DNA of 64,000 nt from contig JAFREQ010000181.1 of the NCBI GenBank assembly GCA_025331565.1, forward strand, positions 124,001 to 188,000, written 5' to 3'. Positions within the stretch are counted from its first letter, which is position 1; each line of letters starts with the position of its first letter. Positions 10,801 to 22,800 of this stretch are shown here, piece by piece. Below the pieces are notes generated by a model. It was not told where the DNA came from. It made no database searches and saw nothing but the letters and a program-made list of their open reading frames with translations. Position numbers and translations under genes: made by a program. The stretch comes from Holacanthus passer (taxonomy: Eukaryota; Chordata; Actinopteri; Pomacanthidae).

Positions 10801-13800
10801 TAAGGTCTATGTATGTTTTTCATTTTAAACACTTGGCTGGATGGAAAACAGTTTCATCTGTCTTTCCTACCTGGGAATGAGAGCAGTAGAGTGTTCTCAT
10901 CAGCAGTGGAAGGTTCGTCAATTGAGTTGGAGGAACTTCCTTTACGGACAGAAAAATAAATAGAGGCAATGAGACAAAAGATAGATACAATATGTGAATG
11001 GCAGACATTTAAGCTCACAACACTAAGAGGCTGGACAGAACAATTTCTCCAATGTAATTTCTTTATAACCTTCCAAATCTGTCAAATAACATCAGCGAAG
11101 CTGATGCAAAGCTAGACTGATAAATGGACCACAGGGTCCATAGCTTATAATAGATGTATCATGTTGGCTCATATGTCGGCCAGAAGGTAACAAGACACTG
11201 CAGTCCCCATTTTATAGTGTTTTAGTTTTACCAGAGAGGGATCTTTCAGCTGTGAAACATTCTAGTTAATACATAACTTGATCACAGTTCTTTAAAAACA
11301 TATGCAAGGGATCCATATCAAAATGTTTGTTTGTGCTGTGCGTTTATGAAAAACTATATAACCATCAAACTCTCAAATACTGATAAAAAAACCAATGACC
11401 AACTGACATTGTTATCCTGAGGTCCTGCTGTCAACGACAAAGTCTCTTTCATATAATTATATCAAACAATTGACTGTTGATTTTGAAAAGCTATAGCAAA
11501 CCAATTTTTATATTCTAACTTCATGATTGATTCTCTTTCATCTAACTAATTAACTGAGTAATCATTTTAGCAGTGAAATGCTGTCTACTGGCAGGTTCTG
11601 ATCACCAATGTGTTTTCAATTTAAAAAAGTAAAAAGTTCAGTTATCAGAAGACACATCGATGTCTGACTCACGGTAGCCAGATGGCACCAGAGGTCCCTG
11701 CTCCTCCACGTCATTATGGCTGAACACATGACTGGTGACGTCAGCCGGTCTGTAGACCAACATTGCAGCTGGTGGTGGAGGGCTGGGCGTCCTGATCTCC
11801 CACACTACATCCTCCTCCTCTTCTTCCAGCAGCCGGACGTCTGACTGGTCGTCACCTCCCAGCTGGCTGGTGTAGTGATGGACAGATGTTGTACTCCCTC
11901 TGCTGTGATTCGTCGCTCTAACTTGATCCCCTCTGGCTTCCTCGTTTACCTTGTTATAGGTGAGGTTAAGATGGGAGGGGGAGGGGCCCGTGGTGATGCT
12001 CTCTGCAGCTGTGATGTCATGAGATGTGCGAGGGATGGTGTACTCATAGGTGATGTGGGGGAGCCTCCCATTCAAGTTGTAGTACTTGATGAAGAGAAAA
12101 TCACAGGTTAGCTACTTCATACTGGAATTGAAATTAGTCCTTTCTAATAGTAAAATGAGACACAAATATACTTGCACTGTGTGTGTATGTGTGTGTGTGT
12201 GTGTGTGCGTGCTACCATAACATTCAGGCCCTGAAGTGTTGGTCCCTGGGCAATGATATACTCCAGCCCATCAGAAAACACATTGCTTGGACGTCTGTAT
12301 TTAAACACTGTTCCTGCTACGCGGAAGTTTTGCGGATTGTCAAACACAGTGTTTCCATTGAAGAAGAAATGACCAGCTTCATCTGATAGGGCTAGATAGC
12401 AGGGGAAACATCAGGGGGAAGGACTAAGACAGTGTATGTATATTTTAATATAAAGTCAAATGTATATTTTAAAAACATATTTTCAAAATAAAAAATATCC
12501 TACTTTTGTGCCTTAAATAGATTGATTTTAATCTGCTGATTTCATTCTCAGTTTATTGACCTTAAAGAAGTTGTAGGTTCTCACCCAGGATGTTCTCAGT
12601 CTTATGTCTCTCTATGATCTGAATGTCTGACGCTCCAGCTGGGATGTTGGTGATGAACACGTAGCCTGACGACAGAAACATCTACTTTAAAGAGCAGCAT
12701 GATTGTCTGTAGTGAACTGTCTTCTGGGAGCATGGTAAAATAATTGTGTAATAAATGAAAAGATGAAGATTTGCAGACAGTTTAAATGAAAGTTTAAATG
12801 AAAGTATTTTTTTAAAATGTCAAATGTCTTCTTTTTGATAAATTGTATTCACCCCGGTTGCACTGACAAATAAAAACAAAACACTTTGCCAAAATATGAA
12901 AAATGTTAAAGTGTTAATTTCTTTAGCCAAAACTGTGATAAAATATATTTGACAACAACCTTTCCTTTCCATGACAAAGAAGAGACACTGACAAGACAAC
13001 AATAAAAGCAATAACTGTGACTAAATCGCCGAACAATGTTGTTAAAAAGTAAAAAGTGGCAACAATGGGACAAAAACAGAACTTAAAAATAAAATTTATA
13101 ATAAAATCCCTCTTAATTTTCATTGATGAAAAACAGGTGACAAAATTACACAGGCTGTTTTTTTTCAAACAATCACGATCAATCAAATCTCCCTCTTGTC
13201 ATTGGATGGGTGCACATTTCTCTTCTTGTGCGCCAGAGTCATCTTCGTGATGACTGTGCACAACAGTAGTGCACCACCCACAGGGTTAAAGCCTGGAGCT
13301 AGTAGCACGGCAGAAGGTGATGGGAAAACTACATGATGGCACCACGTGGCCAGAAAAAAACGGATCGACATTTGGACCTACTTCAAATATAATGCTGCCG
13401 AGAGAAAAGGTGACTGTGTCGGAGTGCTTTTGTCAGGAGAGAAGCCCTGTGGCTACAGAATAGCTGGAATCCTTTAGTCTATAGAATGACAAAAAATTGT
13501 GAAAAATGCTAAACAATTTCACAAAAAAATGACATCTTCAAATTGCTTCTTTTGCTCAACCAATAGTCCAAAACCCCACAGACTCTTCATTTGCTATCAT
13601 AAATAACAAAGAAAAGCATCCAATCCTTACATTTATGAAGGCTGAATCAACAAATATTTGACATTTTTGCTTGAAAAATAACTGAAATTATTAATCAATT
13701 ATCAAAATAGTTGCTGATTAATTTTCTTTCAGTCCACTAATCTATTAATTGACTGGATGTCTGGATGAGAAACTTCTTACAGTGAGATTTTCAATGCAAG

Positions 13801-16800
13801 ACTTTTCTTTCAGCGTCTCCCGCAACTGCTGATAATGTTAGTCTGGAATACATTGTTCAATTGCATTTTTAGTACATAAAATGATTGTACCTTTTGCTTT
13901 TCATGTGTCTTTAGTGTATAATTAAATGTCATCTAACAAAGAAGCAGAAATAACAATAATGATTATTATTATTATTATTCATTTAGTTGTGATGATACTG
14001 ACAAAGCTGCAAGCAGTAATACCGGAGGCCAAGCAATGGGCCTGTTTCAAACAGGCACATTTTAAATGGCCACTGCACTAGTTTAATTCAAATGCTTATG
14101 CTTGGTCTTGAATAAAACTGTTCATGGTGAAACTAAGGCGTCTAAAAAGAGTGTAACCAAAGCACTTTGCTTTAATCATAATAATCTAATCATAATGGTA
14201 CATAATTTATACTTGTTTGCACATCTGTCTACATGTGTGTGAGTGTGTTACCTAACTGTGTGAGTGCCTTCCTGTATGATCCAGAAATGCGCTGGCACGA
14301 CGTCCCGTTGCCTCCACATAGTCCACATCTGTCTACTGTCTTACTGCTGTACAGCTCCCCATCACAGCCTACAGGCTGGAGGAGAAGAGACATTAACACT
14401 TGAGACAGATTGTTCATCCAGCCAGTGAACTGTGCTCTTCACTGAGGAACATTTGCTTTAAATGAATGTAAAACCAAAATATATTTTGTGTGGTATTAAA
14501 AACATGTAATACATATCAGTAACTCTTACAGAAGAAATGATGGAATCACAACGTCTTGTTGGATTACCTGACATGTTCCCTCTATACAGACTCCGTGGTG
14601 TTTGGTGTCGCGGCAGAAGGTACCATCATGGGCAGGAACTAGCAGCTGGCGCTCACCACTGATGGTTGTACACTGCAGGTCACATGGCTTATTGGAGATG
14701 CTGATGTAATCAGCTACACAGAAAATTATATAATTGAAAAGATAATTACTTTTTTGACATTTGACATTATAGGATTTCTGTGTAATGTCTACAAAGTGCA
14801 AAGTTGCCCAGTGCAGCTGTAACTGGATGTGGTAGATGAGTGAACTCAATCTTTCACATTTGTTGACTTGGAAAACACACCAATTTATTTTCATTTATTC
14901 AAAAAAGGACAGCATGCAGGTTGTGAATATTAATGTCCATTTTAGACAGCTAGACGGCACAAGAACGACTGATAGATTGATATTATACCTGGGTAAAGAG
15001 GTATCCATTGGTAATATCTTCTTCCAAAGGCTTTAGAATTAAATTGGGAACACTGGTGTTGTTTGAAGCTAACACTGGGGCTGGGACAGGGCTTAAAAAC
15101 ACAACAGCACACACACACACACACACAGAGAGAGAAAAGAGTACTTGCAGTAGTGTAAAGTATAGTATATCAGTATAGTATCAATATCAGTGAAGTACCA
15201 TACCTGGTTTGGACAGAGCTGGTACTGTTTAGGAGCGCCAACACAAAATGAGCTGTTTACATTCTGTGTGGTGGACAGCCTTACACAGAGACAGGAGACA
15301 ATACAGGACAGGGAAATTAACATGGTTAATGTACTTGTTTAATAAGGAATATTCTTCAACCCTAACCCTAACACTTATGGGAGATTTTGGAGTGATGCGT
15401 CAGATAGCAGTACAATCTTTGACATGGAACTAAACTAAAACAACAAATGCTGGGTTTTCCTTTGTCACCTACATATTAGTATAAGATGAAATATAATGAA
15501 TGAAATATGGCTTAATGATAATGAGGAATTGAAATGCTGATGAGCCTTGTACTTGACTTGACTTGGGTGACAGGGTTGGGGAAAAGAAAAGGGAGAATTG
15601 CAATCATCCACAACCATCTTTTTCCACAACTTTTCATCTGTTATACCTTCTATTATAGCCACACACAGCTTATGGGACATCTCACCCATTCCTCTTTCTT
15701 TGTGGAATAAACAGTCATTCACTGGCATTTAGTGCTCATAATGAAAAGCGAGTTTGTTCCCATAATGAGTAGCTAGAGCAGCTGCCACTATGAGCAGAAA
15801 GCTTATATACACTTCTCAGACACTTGGCACAAATTCACACGGCACATTCAAACTGCTTCATACTGACTAATGCCAATGTTATCCCCATTACTGTCTCATA
15901 TTTTATACACTGCCTACTCACTAACAAGCGTATTACCATTACTTGCTCTTTTTATTTTTATTATTAATATATTTCTTTTTGGCCCCAAACTCCACCTTTT
16001 CCAAGCTGGAAGCACTTCTTTCAATTAAGCCTGCTTTCTGCCATGTGTCAGCAGCTCCTTGAGTTAAATGTAATTATAAATGTAAAGGGGTATACTGTAA
16101 AAGCTGTCTAAATCAGTCAGTGCATCATCTCTAGAGTTCTGTTAGCAGCTTTATAACTGTGCTTTAGAGTTACTGTAAACCCCTAAATATCTTCAAATGT
16201 TGATGCTTTTTCATTTTCCTCATTATTCTAATTTAGCACACCACAGAGCAGCCTGTAGGAGCAACGGCTCCAATGTACACACCTTTACAGGGTTCAACAG
16301 TATGTATATACTTACACTATAGCTGCACTTATCAATATTTTTATACCAATAATCAAAACGCAACGCAATTATGATCAAAATGCAATATGCAACATGAAAG
16401 TTGTCACTTGTAGTGATGAACCTACTGCAAATTATCAGCCGACTCTACAGTTTCCTTCAGCTTTCTAGTGTTTGCTTCTTTCACCTCATTGTGTTGGCCT
16501 CTGCTCTCATCAACGTCTTCACAGCAGGCAGGTGTTTACAGAGAAAAACTCTGATAAACCCATTGTATGCTACCTTTTCTAAAAGCTGAACCTAGCAGAG
16601 CTAACTAGTTAACATAGTGAAACATGTAGCAGCTAGGAGACAGATATTTTCTTAGCAGTTGGTGAAGAGCTAAAGGAGAGGGAATATTGGACTGTTGCCA
16701 AGTGCTTGCTCATGATGGGAACTGTTGGGTCTCTATAAGTAATATTATAAAGAGTATGGTCTAGATAACTTTTGTTGTGATTTGGTGCTATACAAATGAA

Positions 16801-19800
16801 ATTGAATTGAAAATTGAATTGACTATACAGCTGGGTCCAAAAGCCTGGACCCACACTGAAAATCTCTAATATGGTTATGTAAACCTGGAAATATTCATTT
16901 CAAAGCACAAGAAGATAGGACATATAAAATAAAGAAGAAATGATTCTGCACTATTTCTAGGTCAGCAATCAAATTCAAGCTGTGGTATTGACTAACTTAA
17001 CTCCTCTACAAAAGGTCAGATTTGCCTGAGTTCTATCTTTACCACTGAACTATGCTTTCAGATGATCACTCAGGTGGATATGATCTACTCATCAGAGGCT
17101 TGCTCAGGTAACTCAACATGCAGTCAGTGTTCACCTGTTATATATATGGATGTGACTCAAGTTTCCAGCAGATCATTGCTTAGTAAATAGCATTGTGACA
17201 GTGGGAAACGTGACATCAGAACTAAGTCAAAGTGTCAGAAGTCAAATTTATGATGTTATTCTAATCAAAGACGGACTTTCTCAGTGTCATTTATGGCTGA
17301 AATAAAGGTTTCAAAGGAGGCAGTGCATGGAACTCTGAAACACTTTGCAGAAACTCAATCAGTTGTGTTCAAAGCACAGTCAGGCAGACCAAAAGTGCCT
17401 GCACCATCAGAAGATCAGTACATCAAACTTAGTTCCCTGAGAGATGGAAAAGAAACACAAGACTCCAATCAGCAAAAATACTGTCAAAAGGAGGATGAGT
17501 AGCATTTCACCAGTAAAGCTGCAAGGACCTGTTTATTCACTTTAAAGCAGCTGAAGGAAACGCATCTCAAGGGTTGCATCGCATCTCAACAGCTTGTAAC
17601 ATGCATCTGCAACAGCTCTACCAAGAAAAATCTGTCTAAGAATGCTGCAGTTTATGGTTAACACGATTCTAATTCTGTGTATGTGTGTTGTGTGTCAAGG
17701 ACCTACAGAACTCCAACATGGAGTTAATGCATCTGTCTTTCATTACCATGTTAACTGCACCCCCCACACACACCACCTCCGTCTATCTATCTGTGTCTCT
17801 CTTTCTTCAGCCCATCCTCCTACAGTGTTTAGACGGTAAAGTAGGAGAGACAGCAGGAAGAGGTGAGCGGGAGGTCACTATGTGAGAGTATCACATCTAA
17901 TTGGTAGAAGGTGATGAGGATAGGACAGGAGAGGAGAGGGAAAGAGAAAAAAAAGCAGGAGGAAAGGCAAAGTCTGGGAGGAGGTGAACAGGGTAGGGAG
18001 GAAGAGGAGGAGAAAAGTGTGGAAAACAGAACTGCAGAGGAGAGAAAATTATCTATTTTAAAAAAAAGGGAAAGAGGAGCAAAAGGGGCAGACATGAGAG
18101 GAGAAAATGGGAAGGAGAAGAACAAAGACAGGAGAAAGAAAGGGGAGGAGGGGGAAGAAGGGGGGAGACAGAAGGCCAACAGTGAGGGCAGAGTGGCGTT
18201 AATCTTGGTTGACAGAAACTTCCGCAAGTCTGACAGGGGGAGGTCAAAGGTAACAAGATGGCTACAAACACACACATTCTGTCAACGCTCTACCTAAGCT
18301 CCCTCTGTACATGACCATGTCTCCACTCACTCTTTCACTGTGTACTTTGCTGTGTACATAATTTTACATATCTTTATGTCTATATACTTTGTGTACAAGA
18401 CATGAGCGAATCATCAAATACCCAAGTTGGCTTTTCTTTTTTAACATCAAATTGCGTCTTTCATTCTGAATACATGAGGCTCTATTCTCCTCTCCATTTC
18501 CTGGCTCCAAACAAACCCACTGAGGTGGGTGGAGCTGAGGATCTGTTTATTCAGACAGCAAAGTGAATTTTGATGCTCCTTTTGGTGTAAACTTGTGATT
18601 GTATATCCACCTTCTCAGAACATCTCTTATCACAAACATAAGGCGATTTTAGTGGCTTTAGTTGGCAGAGCTGCGCAAAAGCACACCTCTCAAAACTGAC
18701 AAAATAATAACCTTTCATGTATGATGGATTTGTATCTTTCAGTCGGCCACAACATTTTTACTACTAAAAACACACACATTGTAATGTGGTTAAGGCAGAG
18801 TCTGTAACAGCCAGATTAATGGCAGAGTCTTATTAATGATGTCATGCAGCAGTAACTTTAATTATTTAACTCTCCTGACATGGTGACAGGATCGGTCAGG
18901 ATCTAACAGGAACAGAGATTTAGTGTTCTTCTACACACCAGGCAAATAAGCTTGTCCAAAAAAGTCAACTTAAATGAAAAATTAAACTCAGCTTAAAGAA
19001 TGACATCGTATTCAACTTACATTTGGCAACCTAATATTTGGGGGAGATACTGTGTATTATCTGTCATGATGTATATTTTGTTTCTATTGCACTACCTCTG
19101 TATAAGACAGTGTCTTTCCTGGGTCCTCACTCCTCCTCCACAGCTTCTGGAACATGAGGACCAACTGGACCACTCCCCCCACCACTGAAACACCTCCGCC
19201 TGGGAGAAAATATACACAGTACAACAGTTGGAAAAAAACAAGCCGATGAAGCATGTCATTTTCACTAGGGAGAGGTGTAACATCAAATTGCAGCTTGGAG
19301 GTTGGAGTTAGAGAGAATGATCAAAAAGTGCCGAATATTAACCAGCCTTCACAAGTCAGACAAGAGAACGCCACCGGTGTGTGTGCTTACATTGAGAGCA
19401 ACAGGTATGCAGCTGGTGTGTGTTGACCTTAATGTTAACCAACTTAAAGCTAAACCTAAACAGAAGTATGTGATTGGTGGTGCTTGGAGATAGCACGCTG
19501 CCTGGCAGGAAACTCTACAGACACATATCTGTCTGTCTGTCTCTTGCCACAAGGTTAAAATGGTCCTATCAGCTAAGGTGAAGAGTGTCAAACATTAATT
19601 AGAGTCAGACACAAATTAGTCAGCTTCTTTCTTCAGGCTGTGAGACTCCTCAATTCCTCCTCCACACTCCACCAAAACAGTTTCTTGTTTTGAGTCTACA
19701 GACCAGAGCTTGCATTTCGTTGTACAACCATGTGTTGTAGAATGATAAATGGACCATAAACCTTCAACATTTACATTTCACTTACACATTTCAAAAGTAA

Positions 19801-22800
19801 CACACACCAACACACTTTAAAAAGTGTGTGATTACAGTACCTTGTTGCTTGTCTGTTTGACATTCTGATTTCCAACGCTGTGTGATTGTTGCTGAACGTT
19901 ACGCTGCTCCACCCTCCCTTCACTTCTGTCCTGGCAAACACACAACACATACACAGACACACACGAACATAGAACATATTTACTGTGTGAGCTGTGTGGA
20001 TGTACTAATGGAGATCTCAAAATTGGAAATCTCTATTTAGTTTAAATGAACCTTAATTCCATTCCACAATTAAGTACAACTTTGCATGTTTGGATTTGGG
20101 GTTTGACAGGAACCACAGCTGTTTATTTTCACATGCTAAGAAGACGTGGAGATGTGATAAACTAATAACTAAATAGCATAGGTACCTGTATGTAACTACC
20201 CATCAGGCACAAAAATAGTGCCAGTTGCATTTTTGGTCAAGTTATGCCGAATGCATAATTGGCTATCAACATAAATCAATCTCATAAGATGTTGTGGGTC
20301 ACAAAAATGACCAAACCCCCCCTCCAATTTTTAATCCCTCAACCAACACACACACATACAAACACACCAAGGCTCAAAGTCCCACTACTGTTTTGTCTCA
20401 ACAGGGTCCTTAACAAGCCCACACAGGCTCCTTACTCTGTCAGATTACCCTCTGGCTAATTCAACACATAAACACACACACCACTATGGTGTGTGTCTGC
20501 ATGTGTGTGTTTGGATATTTGTGTGATTTGCAACCTCTAATGGACAGTAATAGCGTCTTACTATCAAAGTTATGGCTATCAAAGTGTTTCTAGGATGACG
20601 ATAGGACAGGTGTTAAAAAAAAAGACAACTTCATGTTTGGTGGGATGATGCATTACAACAGTGTTAGTGAATTTTCATGGTTCGGTGACTAGTGACTGGC
20701 AATTACCTGTGCAAATAGGCTTTTGGATTGTACACATCCTGCGTAAAAGAGGTCTTTGTACAAAAAAGCATACACTTCATCTCCAAGTAAGGTTTTGGGT
20801 TTGAGATCCAATTAGACATGGTGATGTGGTATGGCAAAGGATCCTCTCATAAGACAACCTGTAAAGTGTACCAAAAAAAGGGTTTCTATGTAATTTCACT
20901 ACAGCTGTTGAACAGCCTATCCTGTATGTCTACATTTATGATAGAAGTCAATGTAGAAACAACCTTTTATAACATTTTATGGAAAAGGTTAGAACTCAAG
21001 ATTTATGTTTAAATCCAGCAGCAGGATTCTTAAGTTGGAGCTATGGAGCACAGCCCAGCCGATATCAGCATGGTCGATAAGCCAATATTACAGTGGCTTA
21101 TAACAGACACATCAAAATTGGTCTATATGTACAGAAATGATAAAATGTGATGATATGTCATAGTCATTCAGAAACTCTGACCAGTTGATTTTTCAACTGT
21201 AAAATGTCATGCTCAGTATTTATCCTGGTCACTATTCTTTAATAATCCAACTTTTCATCTCAAATATCTGTATCATTATTGGCCTGAAGAATTATTGATC
21301 AGGCTCCAATAAGGAGCCAATTTTGACTACAAATGCACTGTGTTCCAGGAGCAAGTTCATGAACAAATACTTGAAAATGTCGACTACTATGAAATTCATT
21401 TAATGTAACCTATATTCTGTGATTGTCAAAGCAAGATTGGGCTAGTGGGGCTTTTACATATTTCACAAAAGTGAACACATTTAAATATAAGCATACATTG
21501 TTACACTGTATGGTACGTCTGGTCTGGTGCCCACCATACTTCAAAAGGTCTGTGCAGTGCACACAAGCATACGTGCATAAAGTGTGCATGCAGTTGAATT
21601 AACCAATTCATCTCTTCACGTCTTGATAGGAAAAATTATGACTGCTATTTCAAACTAAGCAATGTTACCACCATAAATTCAAACCTTTAAATAGAAAGCA
21701 TTACCTCACTGTTGCTATGGTGCATTACGTGTGTGTGTAATAATGTTCAAAGAGAGCTTTAGCACTGTTAGAAGACAACGTCTTTCGATAGTCTTTGCCA
21801 GAAAAGCGTTTTAGATGTCATGCCAGTTGTTGTGTGCTCCACACAACTTTCCTTTTTTACTGTTGCCATCAATTTTATGTGTAGTCAACTTCATCCACAA
21901 GCTTCACATCCAGAAACACAGACCTCTTTTAAGTTCACTACACACTATGAGTTTTTCTCTTTAATTGGTAAGAATGAATGGACTGAATGATAAATGCAGT
22001 GCTAACCAGACAAATATGGGGGATTTTATCAGCTATCTCTGGGGCATTCATTTTCAGTCCATTCATGTGCATAGAAACCAGGCTGTGTTTATGGTTAAGA
22101 AGAAGAACTGTGAATGTTGGTGGTTACCACAGCTGAGAAAGTGTCTGCAAACAATTGTTTGCACAGCCTTTGGAAATGCATCTGCTTAGAGTTTCAACCA
22201 TGAGACCCCAAGACACCCTGACAGGCTGGCTGACTGCTGGCTCTCACCATGTTGTCTTCTGCACTCAGACCAACACTCAGACTGTGTGAGCCTTTTGGTC
22301 AGGCAGCAGATCAGTCTGTTAGTTTGTCATTCAGCTAGCTGGTCATTTAGCCCACAGAGAACAGCGTGGCCAAATGGTCTGTCAGTAATGTAACTTTCCA
22401 ATGTTAAGGCAGAGATGTAGTCTATCCTGCAATACATGAGAGTGGAGTCACATGTTTGTCTTCTAATGGCCAATGCTCATTTGACAGACTGAATTACTCA
22501 ATCACTTACACACTTGGCCACATGAAGAAAGACAAATTGATTTTCCCGACAACAAAGAGCTACATGGCTTAAAATATTGCCTTTAGGGGAGATTAGAAAA
22601 GATAAAATCAACAAAACTGTGAATGTGGACTATCACTGAAAAAAATGTTGGTCATGATTGCTGACTAAAATGCTCGTCAAGTTTTCTCGGTGTGTGACTG
22701 TTCATCCATTATAGTCATATGAAAGAGAGCGACGAAGTAGAGATTGAAGATACATAACATAAGGTGAAAAATGTGAGTTAGACACACAAATATAATGTTA

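Noticed and set aside
11638..11672. Extension of ADAMTS-like exon 10 to the TGA at 11,638, giving a shorter secreted isoform
   Set aside because: A strong GTGAGT donor at 11,672 keeps phase with exon 11 and the thrombospondin array. Intron retention is possible but unsupported.
17829..18297. Long Lys/Glu-rich (plus) and Ser/Leu/Phe-rich (minus) frames
   Set aside because: They come from a purine-rich low-complexity tract with no splice context or homology.
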